64,000 nt of DNA from JACMLD01 sp044223995 (lineage in GTDB: Bacteria; Bacteroidota; Bacteroidia; Chitinophagales; Chitinophagaceae). The stretch's first letter is position 1. Each line of letters starts with the position of its first letter. Shown here piece after piece: positions 50,536 to 58,674 of this stretch. The translations under genes and the position numbers were made by a program. The notes beneath the pieces are model-generated. The model was given only the letters and a program-made list of their open reading frames with translations, did not search any database and was not told where the DNA came from. The stretch lies in contig JBGALE010000009.1 in the NCBI GenBank assembly GCA_044223995.1, positions 62,001 through 126,000 on the forward strand, given 5' to 3'.

Positions 50536-52773
50536 TCAATGTACAGATTGGGAAATGCCAGACAGGTAGGCGGCAAATGCCTTAATGGTACTGGCATCAA
50601 TGTCTATCTGCTCCTGCGCTTCCTTCCAGTTTCTTTGTTCAATGGCTTCCCGTATACCGGGCAATGTTTTTACACCATAACCGGTATAAAATCCGGGGGC
50701 ATAAATGGTATGCCGGTACCATCCTCTCCGGGGTAATCCCTGTTCCGTCAGTAAATGCTGCTCTGCCTGGTACAATTGTTTGTTGATGGCGTTCTTCTGA
50801 TCTGTCGTCAGGTTGGGCTTGTTCATTACTTCCGCCAGCTTACTGGTACTCTTCTCCAATTCGTTCACGGAATTTTGCAAGCCTGCAAAATTTAAATACG
50901 GTACCTCATCCTTAATGGCTGGTGGATTTTCTGGCTTGGTAGGATCATCGGCATAAGTATATTTCTTTTCGCGAATGATCTGGTTTTCCACGCTGGTAGA
51001 TTCACGCATCTGGTCGAGCAATGCGGATACTTCACCAACATACCCATTGATGGTTTTGTACAATGATCTGAAATCAAAAGGAAGCAGTTCCGCATCTGCC
51101 GTACGCAGGGTGGTTCTTCCGGCCACTTTTGCCAACGCTACCCCATATTGAAATGTTGGATCTTTGAAACGACGGTAATCATCATAAGAATCATAAACAG
51201 AATGGTATTCACCACCACCGTTTTCTCCGCCAAAGCCAATGCTTAAAGAAGGTATTCCCAGGTGCTGTATAAAAGGACTGTAATCGGAACCAGAACCCAG
51301 TGCTTCCAGCGTCATCCCTTTTTTGGCCATCAAATCTTTTTTTGCTTTGATATTGGTCCCGGCATTGATGATGTCACGGGCTTTTCTCCTGTCCAGCACA
51401 CTGATATTCGTTTGCGGATCGATGACATCACCGGCAATTTCATTCATCAGCGGTTCGAGTGCATGTGAACCTTCAATACCTAGGAAGCCACGCCCATTGC
51501 CATCTGAATTGATGTACACCACTAATTTTTGCTGCAGTTCCTGTGCATGTTGCTCCACCCACTCTGTAGATCCCAGCAAACCGGGCTCCTCTCCATCCCA
51601 TGCGCCAAACACAATGGTGCGTTTGGGTTTCCAGCCTGTTTTTGCCAGTTCTGCAATGGCCCTAGCTTCTTCCAGCATGGCGGCTTGCCCGCTTAATGGA
51701 TCGCCTGCACCATTTACCCAGGCATCCTGGTGGTTGCCACGCATCACCCATTCATTGGGCAGCTCACTTCCTTTCATTTTTGCAATGATGTTATAAATAG
51801 GTTTGATGTCCCAATTAAAGGAAAGTTTGAGGTGCACTTTTGTTTTTCCCGGTCCGATATGATAGGTAATGGGCAATGCACCTCTCCAGTCTTCGGGTGC
51901 TACCGGTCCTGATAATGATTTAAGTAATGGTTCGGCATCGTGGTAGCTGATGGGCAGCACAGGTATTTTCAACAGGTTGGTGGCTTCCATCCTGTCAAGT
52001 CGTTTGGCATCTTTGGTGGCGCCAATATTGGGGGTCAGCGGATCACCGGGATAAATGGGCATATCCATTACTGATCCCCGCTGTGCACCGAATTCATTTT
52101 TATAAGCGCCCTGCGGATACACATCTCCCTGGTAGTAACCATCTTCTTTCGGATCAGAATAAATAATGCATCCAATGGCACCATGTTCCTGCGCCACTTT
52201 TGGTTTGATACCTCTCCAGGAGCGACCGTATTTGGCAATTACTATTTTTCCTTTTACATCGATGCCCAACCGCTCGAGGCGTTCATAGTCTGCCGGCACA
52301 CCATAGTTTACAAATACCAGTTCACCGGTTACATCACCATCAGCGCTCCAGGCATTGTATACGGGCAGTTGTTCTGAAGTCTGCCCGGAAGTAGCATCTT
52401 CTTTCAATGGTGGTTCAGTCAAGATTGCCTTGTATTTGGTCGGCTCAGTCATTTCCAGTACACGCTCTTTCGGGGTGGGAAACAAGACATAAAATGTTTC
52501 AATTTCTGCATCGTATCCCCAGCTTTTAAAATGATTCAATATATAATCAGCTACTGCTTTTCCCCCGGGTGAACCTACATGGTGCGGACGTGCAGACATG
52601 TCCTTCAAGTATTGCTCCACGTTTTTATTACTGAGGTAACTGTCAAATTTCTGTTCATTGGACAGTTGCTGTTTGGAGGAAGCATCAGAAAATCCAAGAA
52701 TAGGTTTTGATTGTGCGGTTACAATTGTTGTTGCAGCGACCAGGAAAGTGGTCAGCAGTGACATTTTTCTCAT
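50536..52773 (-). CDS. M28-family peptidase, glutamate carboxypeptidase II-like
   Basis: The 745-residue protein has a signal peptide (SLLTTFLVAATTIVTAQ), a PA-type domain around residues 130-280 (VFVNYGVPADYERLERLGID), and an M28 catalytic domain with two-zinc ligands in GNHQDAWVNGAGDPLSG (His, Asp), GAWDGEEPGLLGS (Glu pair), INSDGNGRGF (Asp) and GEYHSVYDSYDDY (His). A C-terminal transferrin-receptor-like dimerisation domain follows. The overall layout matches glutamate carboxypeptidase II/NAALADase-like exopeptidases, acting in the periplasm or outside the cell. It stands alone between the accessory island and mgsA. Confidence 0.92.
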   Translation of the reverse strand: MRKMSLLTTFLVAATTIVTAQSKPILGFSDASSKQQLSNEQKFDSYLSNKNVEQYLKDMSARPHHVGSPGGKAVADYILNHFKSWGYDAEIETFYVLFPTPKERVLEMTEPTKYKAILTEPPLKEDATSGQTSEQLPVYNAWSADGDVTGELVFVNYGVPADYERLERLGIDVKGKIVIAKYGRSWRGIKPKVAQEHGAIGCIIYSDPKEDGYYQGDVYPQGAYKNEFGAQRGSVMDMPIYPGDPLTPNIGATKDAKRLDRMEATNLLKIPVLPISYHDAEPLLKSLSGPVAPEDWRGALPITYHIGPGKTKVHLKLSFNWDIKPIYNIIAKMKGSELPNEWVMRGNHQDAWVNGAGDPLSGQAAMLEEARAIAELAKTGWKPKRTIVFGAWDGEEPGLLGSTEWVEQHAQELQQKLVVYINSDGNGRGFLGIEGSHALEPLMNEIAGDVIDPQTNISVLDRRKARDIINAGTNIKAKKDLMAKKGMTLEALGSGSDYSPFIQHLGIPSLSIGFGGENGGGEYHSVYDSYDDYRRFKDPTFQYGVALAKVAGRTTLRTADAELLPFDFRSLYKTINGYVGEVSALLDQMRESTSVENQIIREKKYTYADDPTKPENPPAIKDEVPYLNFAGLQNSVNELEKSTSKLAEVMNKPNLTTDQKNAINKQLYQAEQHLLTEQGLPRRGWYRHTIYAPGFYTGYGVKTLPGIREAIEQRNWKEAQEQIDIDASTIKAFAAYLSGISQSVH

Positions 52774-52909
52774 GATGTGACATTAATGATGTTGTGTAAT
52801 GAAGTCTTTAAAGATAACAAAGAATCATTTTCACACATAAAATGAATTGCCTGCTGTATCCTGTGTATTTGAAACAGCGGCTGTTTTATATGTAAGTGAC
52901 GGAAGCTGA

Positions 52910-53362
52910 TTACACTTTTCTTTGCAGGTAACCGGAATAGTCGGGGATGCTGCACTGATAATCTTCGTGCATTAATGGGGAGGTGAACAGGAAATCTGCT
53001 GTGGACCGGTCGCAGGCAACTGGAATATTCCATGCCACTGCCAGTCGCAGCAATGCTTTTATATCCGGGTCGTGCGGTTGCGCTTCCATGGGATCCCAGA
53101 AGAATATCAGTATATCTATTTTTCCCTCGGCTATCATAGAGCCGATTTGCTGGTCGCCACCCAGTGGACCGCTGAGCATTTTTTTTACCGGCCGGTCCAG
53201 TTTTTCTTCCAGCAATCTCCCGGTGGTTCCCGTGCCCAGCAGTTCATGTTTGGCAAGAAGTACTTTATTGTGTTCGGCCCATTCAATGAGGTCATGTTTC
53301 CTGTTGTCGTGCGCCACCATGGCGATTCTCTTGCGGGTTGGAAGCTGTCTTGTATTGCTCAT
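52910..53362 (-). CDS. mgsA: Methylglyoxal synthase
   Basis: MgsA turns dihydroxyacetone phosphate into methylglyoxal and phosphate, a bypass that relieves build-up of sugar phosphates. The 150-residue protein carries RIAMVAHDNRKHDLIEWA at the N-terminus (phosphate-binding His/Asp), ELLGTGTTGRLLEEKL, the signature SGPLGGDQQIGSMIAEGKID with the catalytic Asp, and FFWDPMEAQPHDPDIKALLR, then IPVACDRSTADFL. The length matches E. coli MgsA (152). It is 136 bp upstream of the M28 gene on the same strand and divergent from a T9SS protein gene. It has no operon partner here. Confidence 0.96.
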   Translation of the reverse strand: MSNTRQLPTRKRIAMVAHDNRKHDLIEWAEHNKVLLAKHELLGTGTTGRLLEEKLDRPVKKMLSGPLGGDQQIGSMIAEGKIDILIFFWDPMEAQPHDPDIKALLRLAVAWNIPVACDRSTADFLFTSPLMHEDYQCSIPDYSGYLQRKV

Positions 53363-53489
53363 ACTGATTTCTTATTAATGCGCATTTTGGTAAAAAGTAC
53401 CGACTTTTTGAAAATAATAACAGATTTGACATAAAATCTTTCATTTCTACGGCGTTGAATTACTGGATGGTACGGTATTTGTTAACAGC

Positions 53490-53498
53490 TTATCCACA
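53490..53498. promoter_or_regulatory. Perfect DnaA-box sequence
   Basis: TTATCCACA, the exact DnaA box consensus, lies in the intergenic region between mgsA and the T9SS protein gene. Only a single copy is present, so it is a possible DnaA-regulated promoter element or a chance match rather than an origin. Confidence 0.4.
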
Positions 53499-53524
53499 TT
53501 TTTCATTTCCAACTGCCCATTTCC

Positions 53525-54154
53525 ATGAAGAGGTTTCTTGTGTTGATAGCCCTGGTGAGCCTGGTTTCTGCTGGCCATGCTCAATTCGCGACTGCGTTTT
53601 TAAACCTGCATACGGTGTTGTTGCCAGATACATCTATTGAACCGGTATATAATTTTACCGTTACCGTTAAAGATAATTATAAAGCATCGCTTAGGTGGAA
53701 AGTAAATGGAAACAGCAACGATGAAAGTTTTTTTACCATTGAAAAAAGCTTCAACAACCTGGACTTCGTTGTTGCCGGCGTGCTAAAAAAATCACCAGGT
53801 GAGTGGACAGAGTTTTTGGACGAATCACCGGCGCAGGGAAAAGTGTATTACCGGATAAAACAAACTTCGGGCAACTTAACTCCTGTCTATTCTCAAACCA
53901 TTGCCGTTTCTCTTTCCGGAGAAGCATTTTGCAAATTCTATCCAAACCCGGTTGATAAAGTACTTATTGTTCGCAGTGAACTCCCCGTAGATATACAAAT
54001 AGCCGATCGTTTTGGCAAGCAACTCCTCGCCAGTCACCAGGATGCAGGTTTGAAACTGGTTGATGTCTCAACACTGGAACCCGGGATTTATATCATTACC
54101 CTATTTCAGAAGGATGCCAACCGCATAATTACTGAAAAGCTGATTAAAAAATAG
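53525..54154 (+). CDS. Small T9SS type A sorting-domain protein
   Basis: The 209-residue protein has a signal peptide (KRFLVLIALVSLVSAGHA, cleavage near AQF), a short Fn3-like domain (NYKASLRWKVNGNSNDESFF, then GKVYYRIKQTSGNL) and a C-terminal type IX sorting domain: KFYPNPVDKVLIVRSEL, DIQIADRFGKQLLAS, TLEPGIYIITLFQKDANR and the final ITEKLIKK. It is secreted to the cell surface or medium by T9SS. The effector part is very short, so it may be a structural or adhesin-like protein. A hairpin downstream may end its transcript. Confidence 0.85.
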   Translation: MKRFLVLIALVSLVSAGHAQFATAFLNLHTVLLPDTSIEPVYNFTVTVKDNYKASLRWKVNGNSNDESFFTIEKSFNNLDFVVAGVLKKSPGEWTEFLDESPAQGKVYYRIKQTSGNLTPVYSQTIAVSLSGEAFCKFYPNPVDKVLIVRSELPVDIQIADRFGKQLLASHQDAGLKLVDVSTLEPGIYIITLFQKDANRIITEKLIKK

Positions 54155-54185
54155 TTGATAGTCAACACAATAAAATAATTTAAAA

Positions 54186-54204
54186 AATACCACATCGTGG
54201 TATT
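54186..54204 (+). terminator. Hairpin after the small T9SS gene
   Basis: AATACCAC (54186-54193) pairs perfectly with GTGGTATT (54197-54204) across an ATC loop. Only a mixed GTTG tail follows, so it may be a weak terminator or a protein-binding palindrome. Confidence 0.4.
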
Positions 54205-54337
54205 GTTGTATTGATATTAATCAACTAACATTGCATTGGTTTTTCATAGGATATTGGATTTTAAAACGGGGTTGAATTTCTATTCTGGCCCCTTTTTTAT
54301 TTTATACCTGTCAGCCAATTTTCACTGCTAATAAATT

Positions 54338-54368
54338 AAAAAGCCTCACTGGAAAGTGAAGCTTTTTT
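54338..54368 (-). terminator. Terminator between the T9SS gene and recA
   Basis: AAAAAGCCTCACT pairs with AGTGAAGCTTTTT across a GGAA loop with one mismatch; both strands show A/T runs, so it can end recA (minus) and the T9SS gene (plus). It lies 32 bases past the recA stop. Confidence 0.8.
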
Positions 54369-54399
54369 ACTAACCCATTATATTAAACTCCAAAAAGAC

Positions 54400-55398
54400 T
54401 CAGGCCGTTACTTCTTTTATTTTTTCACGGATCTTCAATTCTATTTCATCAGCCAATGCAGGATTGTCGAGCAGTAATTGTTTTACTGTTTCACGTCCCT
54501 GGCCAAGTTTATCACTGTTGTAACTAAACCAGCTACCACTTTTTTGAATGATACCTGTTTCAACGCCCATGTCAATTATCTCACCTACTTTAGAAATTCC
54601 TTCTCCAAATACCAGGTCAAATTCAGCAGCACGGAATGGCGGAGCCACTTTGTTTTTCACCACTTTTACTTTTACACGGTTTCCTACTGCAGATTCACCA
54701 TCTTTAATCTGGCTGACGCGGCGAATATCCAATCTTACAGAAGCATAAAATTTTAATGCATTACCACCGGTCGTTGTTTCGGGGTTGCCAAACATTACAC
54801 CGATTTTTTCACGGAGCTGGTTGATGAAAATACAAATGGTATTCGTTTTACTAATGGTTGCTGTAAGCTTGCGCAAAGCCTGGCTCATCAGGCGGGCCTG
54901 TAAACCCATTTTGCTGTCACCCATTTCTCCTTCCAGCTCTCCCTTTGGCACCAATGCAGCAACAGAGTCAATAACCACCACATCCAATGCACCGGACAAA
55001 ATAAGCCTGTCTGCAATTTCCAAACCCTGCTCACCATAGTCGGGCTGGGATATCAGCAGGTTATCTACATCTACACCCAGTTTTTTAGCATAAGCGCTGT
55101 CAAAAGCATGTTCCGCATCTATAATGGCACACATGCCGCCCTTTTTCTGTGCTTCTGCAATCACGTGGATGGCAATGGTGGTTTTACCGGTCGATTCAGG
55201 GCCGTATATCTCAACTATGCGACCTTTTGGTAAACCTCCAATCCCAAGGGCAATATCCAATCCAATAGATCCGGTGGAAATAACATCCATAGGGTCCTGC
55301 GACTTCTCATTCATCATCATTACACTACCCTTGCCGAAATCCTTTTCAATCTTGTCCATCGTCAGCTTTAGTGCTTTTAATTTTTCATTGTTCGACAT
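54400..55398 (-). CDS. recA: Recombinase RecA
   Basis: RecA forms filaments on single-stranded DNA for strand exchange and switches on the SOS response. The 332-residue protein has Walker A GPESTGKT at residues 66-73, Walker B VVIDSVAALVPKGELEGE, loop L2 region INQLREKIGVMFGNPETTTG with GNALKFY, and the C-terminal VGEIIDMGVETGI part. The acidic C-terminal tail of E. coli RecA (352 residues) is absent; the protein ends IREKIKEVTA. A TAnnTTTG promoter box sits 33 bases before the start; no LexA-type box was recognised. recX lies 38 kb away. An orphan terminator is found further upstream. Confidence 0.97.
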   Translation of the reverse strand: MSNNEKLKALKLTMDKIEKDFGKGSVMMMNEKSQDPMDVISTGSIGLDIALGIGGLPKGRIVEIYGPESTGKTTIAIHVIAEAQKKGGMCAIIDAEHAFDSAYAKKLGVDVDNLLISQPDYGEQGLEIADRLILSGALDVVVIDSVAALVPKGELEGEMGDSKMGLQARLMSQALRKLTATISKTNTICIFINQLREKIGVMFGNPETTTGGNALKFYASVRLDIRRVSQIKDGESAVGNRVKVKVVKNKVAPPFRAAEFDLVFGEGISKVGEIIDMGVETGIIQKSGSWFSYNSDKLGQGRETVKQLLLDNPALADEIELKIREKIKEVTA

Positions 55399-55430
55399 AG
55401 TTGTAAATTTTAATCAAGGTAATATATTGA

Positions 55431-55438
55431 CAAATGTA
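55431..55438 (-). promoter_or_regulatory. Probable -7 box of the recA promoter
   Basis: TACATTTG on the minus strand is an exact TAnnTTTG match, 33 bases from the recA ATG. A GTTG at about 16 bases upstream could serve as -33 element, slightly closer than usual. Confidence 0.6.
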
Positions 55439-55512
55439 GGGAAAAAGTTGTTATCAACACTAATTTAATTAGCAAAATAAAACTAATTTTTTTGGGCGGT
55501 CCCAAAAACAAA

Positions 55513-55544
55513 AAACCCTGCGATGGATATGGCAGGGTTTTTTT
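55513..55544. terminator. Orphan two-way terminator upstream of recA
   Basis: AAACCCTGC (55513-55521) and GCAGGGTTT (55532-55540) form a perfect 9-bp stem with a 10-base loop, followed by seven T residues on the plus strand and preceded by an A run that gives a T run on the minus strand. No known gene ends here: recA starts at 55398 on the minus strand and the DUF4920 gene starts at 55735 on the plus strand. The rest of the 336-bp gap holds only the recA promoter box. Confidence 0.75.
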
Positions 55545-55734
55545 AACACGAGAAAACTTCTGTAAATGTTAAGAACTACAACGATCGCCTGATCTACTGC
55601 TAAAACAGTACTGTAAAGTGACGCATAATATCAACACCCGGCAATACCACTTTAGTAGTAATTGACTCGGGAATTTGTTTGAATGGTTTGGAGATGGCAA
55701 AAATTGGGGTCAACTTTATCAGAAATATTCACCA

Positions 55735-56199
55735 ATGAAGAAAATATTGCTGGCTAGTTTCATTTTGCTGCAGGTGGCCGCTGCCATGGCCCAGGAACCC
55801 AAACCTGCGGCAAAAGGGGTAACCTATGGAGCAGGGACAACAGCCGACGGCGCGGTATCCGCTGCCAATATGGAATCCAAAATGACAAATGGGAAATTCA
55901 ACGGAAAAGTGTCCGGCAAAATAATCTCGGTTTGCCAGGAAAAAGGCTGCTGGATGAAAATGGAAACACCCGGCGGTGAAGCCATCATGGTTAAGTTTAA
56001 AGACTATGGTTTTTTTATGCCGAAGGATATTGTGGGCAAGGAAGTGGTGCTGGACGGGGAAGCCTCTGTTAAGGAAACGCCCGTAAAGCAACTGAAACAC
56101 TACGCAGCCGATGCCGGAAAAAGCAAGGACGAGATTAGCAAAATAAAAAAGCCGAAAAAAGAAACCGTATTCGTTGCCAGGGGTGTTTTGGTGATGTAA
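55735..56199 (+). CDS. Exported DUF4920-like protein
   Basis: The 154-residue protein (ATG 55735) has a signal peptide (KKILLASFILLQVAAAMA, cleavage near AQE); an in-frame ATG or other codon 20 residues upstream would put a non-signal stretch first and is not favoured. The mature domain shows KVSGKIISVCQEKGCWMKME, with a C-x4-C motif, and VKFKDYGFFMPKDIVGKEVV, the pattern of DUF4920 (OB-fold like) proteins. It is probably periplasmic; the two cysteines might bind metal or be redox-active. A strong terminator follows before mnmH. Confidence 0.85.
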   Translation: MKKILLASFILLQVAAAMAQEPKPAAKGVTYGAGTTADGAVSAANMESKMTNGKFNGKVSGKIISVCQEKGCWMKMETPGGEAIMVKFKDYGFFMPKDIVGKEVVLDGEASVKETPVKQLKHYAADAGKSKDEISKIKKPKKETVFVARGVLVM

Positions 56200-56219
56200 T
56201 AATAATAGTTGATTTTTAT

Positions 56220-56250
56220 AAGCCATCCTTCGATATGAGGATGGCTTTTT
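56220..56250 (+). terminator. Rho-independent terminator between the DUF4920 gene and mnmH
   Basis: AAGCCATCC pairs with GGATGGCTT across a 10-base loop and is followed by T residues. It starts 21 bases after the stop at 56199 and ends 25 bases before the mnmH start. Confidence 0.88.
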
Positions 56251-56274
56251 GTTTTTTACTTTTACCGGCGAAAT

Positions 56275-57366
56275 ATGCCAATAGAAAAATTACATACAGC
56301 GGCATTCCTGCAACTGTCGGCACAGCACCCGGTACTGGATGTTCGCAGTCCTTCGGAATACAGGCATGCACATATACCCGGCGCTTATAACCTGCCATTG
56401 TTTTCAGATGAAGAACGCAAAGTGGTTGGAACAACCTACAAACAAAATAGCCGGGAAGCAGCTATCAAAATTGGACTCGATTATTTCGGGCCGAAAATGA
56501 GATCTATGGTGGAAGAAGTGGAAAGCCTGGTGCATGCGTCCCCTGCGAACAGGGATAAAGATCCTGCTGCAAAAAAAATTGTGCTTGTACACTGCTGGCG
56601 TGGCGGAATGCGCAGTGCTGCCATAGCATGGCTGCTGGATCTGTATGGATTTAAAATATATACACTGATCGGTGGGTATAAAAAATTCCGGAACTATGTG
56701 CTGGATAGTTTTGCCCTTCACCACCGGTTTTCAATTATCGGCGGCTATACTGGTTCGGGAAAAACAGAAATACTGAATGTAATGGGTAAACAACACCCGG
56801 CCATTGATCTTGAATGCCTCGCCGGGCATAAGGGATCTGCTTTTGGTAATATTGGGCTGCCGCCACAGCCGACACAGGAGATGTTTGAAAACAAACTGGC
56901 ACTGGAACTGAGAAAATATGAAAATACCCCCGAAACTATCTGGCTGGAGGATGAAAGTCAGCGGATCGGCGAAGTGAATATTCCGCAGCCTTTGTGGCTC
57001 CAAATGCGGCAATCGCCGGTGTATTTTCTCGATATACCTTTTGAAGAAAGACTTTTGCATATTATAAAATGGTATGGAAAACAGGATAAGGAAAAAATGA
57101 TTGGCGCCATCATCAGGATAAAAAAGAGGTTGGGCGGACTGGAAACAAAAACGGCAGTGAATTTTTTGATAGAAGACAATGTTGCAGATTGTTTCAGGGT
57201 ATTGCTGAAATACTACGACAAATGGTACAGCAAGAGCCTGCAGTTAAGACCCAATTACATTGAATTGCTAAAGACGATTTCCTGCGATACCGTAAACGAA
57301 AAAAACAATGCCGACATACTCTTGCTGCATTCCGAAAAAAAGCTTTCAACACAAAAGATAACATGA
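56275..57366 (+). CDS. mnmH: tRNA 2-selenouridine synthase MnmH (SelU)
   Basis: MnmH replaces sulfur by selenium at position 2 of the wobble uridine in tRNAs for Lys, Glu and Gln, through a geranylated intermediate, using selenophosphate. The 363-residue protein has an N-terminal rhodanese domain with the catalytic Cys107 in VLVHCWRGGMRSAAIAW, and a C-terminal P-loop domain with GGYTGSGKTEIL (about 156-167) and LECLAGHKGSAFG. Length fits the family (E. coli 364). The last four bases overlap the selD start (ATGA), so the two genes are translationally coupled. The sulfur-adding partner mnmA is not in the window; mnmG is at 3264. Confidence 0.96.
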   Translation: MPIEKLHTAAFLQLSAQHPVLDVRSPSEYRHAHIPGAYNLPLFSDEERKVVGTTYKQNSREAAIKIGLDYFGPKMRSMVEEVESLVHASPANRDKDPAAKKIVLVHCWRGGMRSAAIAWLLDLYGFKIYTLIGGYKKFRNYVLDSFALHHRFSIIGGYTGSGKTEILNVMGKQHPAIDLECLAGHKGSAFGNIGLPPQPTQEMFENKLALELRKYENTPETIWLEDESQRIGEVNIPQPLWLQMRQSPVYFLDIPFEERLLHIIKWYGKQDKEKMIGAIIRIKKRLGGLETKTAVNFLIEDNVADCFRVLLKYYDKWYSKSLQLRPNYIELLKTISCDTVNEKNNADILLLHSEKKLSTQKIT

Positions 57367-58409
57367 GCAACACCGATATAAAACTTACACAGTATTCACA
57401 TGGGGCAGGGTGTGGTTGTAAAATTTCACCCAAAGTGCTGGAAACAATTTTGCAGTCCAACTTTGCCATGCCAGATAATGACAAACTGATTGTGGGCAAT
57501 CACAGTAAAGACGATGCTGCCGTGTATGATTTGGGAAATGGTACCGCCCTTATTTCCACCACCGATTTCTTCATGCCAATTGTTGACGACCCGTATAATT
57601 TTGGGAGAATAGCGGCCGCCAACGCCATCAGTGATGTATACGCGATGGGAGGAAAACCCGTTCTGGCCATCGCCATTCTTGGCTGGCCTATTAATAAACT
57701 TGCCGCAGAAGTGGCACAAAAAGTAATTGAGGGAGGACGCAGTATTTGCAAAGAAGCCGGTATCCCTTTGGCGGGCGGGCACAGCATCGATTCTCCTGAA
57801 CCAATATTTGGACTGGCAGTAAATGGATTGGTGCATATTGATCATATCAAGAAAAACAATGAGGCCAAGGCCGGGCATGTATTGTTACTGACAAAACCGT
57901 TGGGGGTAGGTATACTCACTACTGCAGAAAAAAAGGGGATATTAAAAGAGGAGCATAAGGATATTGCTGCCAGGCAAATGATGCAACTCAATAAAGTTGG
58001 TGATGCTTTGGGAAAATTAAACGGTATATCCGCCATGACGGATGTTACCGGGTTTGGCTTGCTGGGCCACCTCGTGGAAATGGCCGAAGGCAGTGGGTTA
58101 AGTGCAACTATTTATTTTGACAGGGTACCCGTCATCATACCGGATATAAAGGAATATGTAGATCAAAAATCAGTTCCCGGTGGTACACAGCGAAACTGGG
58201 ACAGTTATGGAATGAAGATTGGACCTGTTACAGAATACCAGCAAGCTATACTGGCTGATCCACAAACAAGCGGTGGCTTACTGATAGCTATTGATGAACA
58301 TGCACTTCCAGAAGTAACGGCTATCTTTAAAGAATACCAGCTTGCTGCTTTTACAACTCCTGTCGGGAGATTAACCGAAAGGACTGAACATATCGTTTCA
58401 ATCGTTTAA
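57363..58409 (+). CDS. selD: Selenide, water dikinase SelD
   Basis: SelD makes selenophosphate from selenide and ATP, the selenium donor for MnmH and, where present, selenocysteine synthesis. The 348-residue protein is strikingly like the E. coli enzyme: the N-terminal active-site loop LTQYSHGAGCGCKISPKVL places Cys17 and Lys20 at the same numbers, and GNGTALISTTDFFMPIVDD, GGKPVLAIAILGWPINKL and DVTGFGLLGHLVEM follow. It uses Cys, not selenocysteine, at position 17. Overlap of 4 bases with mnmH shows they act together. No selA or selB is in the window, so selenium may go only to tRNA. Confidence 0.97.
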   Translation: MSNTDIKLTQYSHGAGCGCKISPKVLETILQSNFAMPDNDKLIVGNHSKDDAAVYDLGNGTALISTTDFFMPIVDDPYNFGRIAAANAISDVYAMGGKPVLAIAILGWPINKLAAEVAQKVIEGGRSICKEAGIPLAGGHSIDSPEPIFGLAVNGLVHIDHIKKNNEAKAGHVLLLTKPLGVGILTTAEKKGILKEEHKDIAARQMMQLNKVGDALGKLNGISAMTDVTGFGLLGHLVEMAEGSGLSATIYFDRVPVIIPDIKEYVDQKSVPGGTQRNWDSYGMKIGPVTEYQQAILADPQTSGGLLIAIDEHALPEVTAIFKEYQLAAFTTPVGRLTERTEHIVSIV

Positions 58410-58419
58410 CCGAACAGCC

Positions 58420-58674
58420 ATGCACTTAACGACCAATGATTGGATTGGCTTTACCGGCGTAGCCATTTTATTGATTGCTTTCCTGTTAAACCTGGCAGGC
58501 AAACTATCGAAAGACAGCCCCCTGTATATTTTTATGAATTTTTCAGGGGCATCACTTGCCGGGTTAGCTTCTTATCTGATCAATTACATACCCTTTATCA
58601 TACTGGAAGGCGCCTGGGCGCTTGTTTCTTTGATTGCATTCATTGGTCATTACACAAAAAAACCTATGACTTAG
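58420..58674 (+). CDS. CBU_0592-like small membrane protein
   Basis: The 84-residue protein has two to three hydrophobic helices: WIGFTGVAILLIAFLLNLA, YIFMNFSGASLAGLASYLIN and FIILEGAWALVSLIAFIGHY. This layout and size match the CBU_0592-like domain of unknown function. It sits 10 bp after selD on the same strand and may be co-transcribed. It converges on the CtlX-like gene with an 11-base overlap of the 3' ends, so transcription of the two could interfere. Confidence 0.78.
   Translation: MHLTTNDWIGFTGVAILLIAFLLNLAGKLSKDSPLYIFMNFSGASLAGLASYLINYIPFIILEGAWALVSLIAFIGHYTKKPMT

Noticed and set aside
54400..55735. A LexA/SOS box upstream of recA
   Set aside because: No convincing palindrome of a known LexA type was found; only the -7 promoter box and an orphan terminator are visible.
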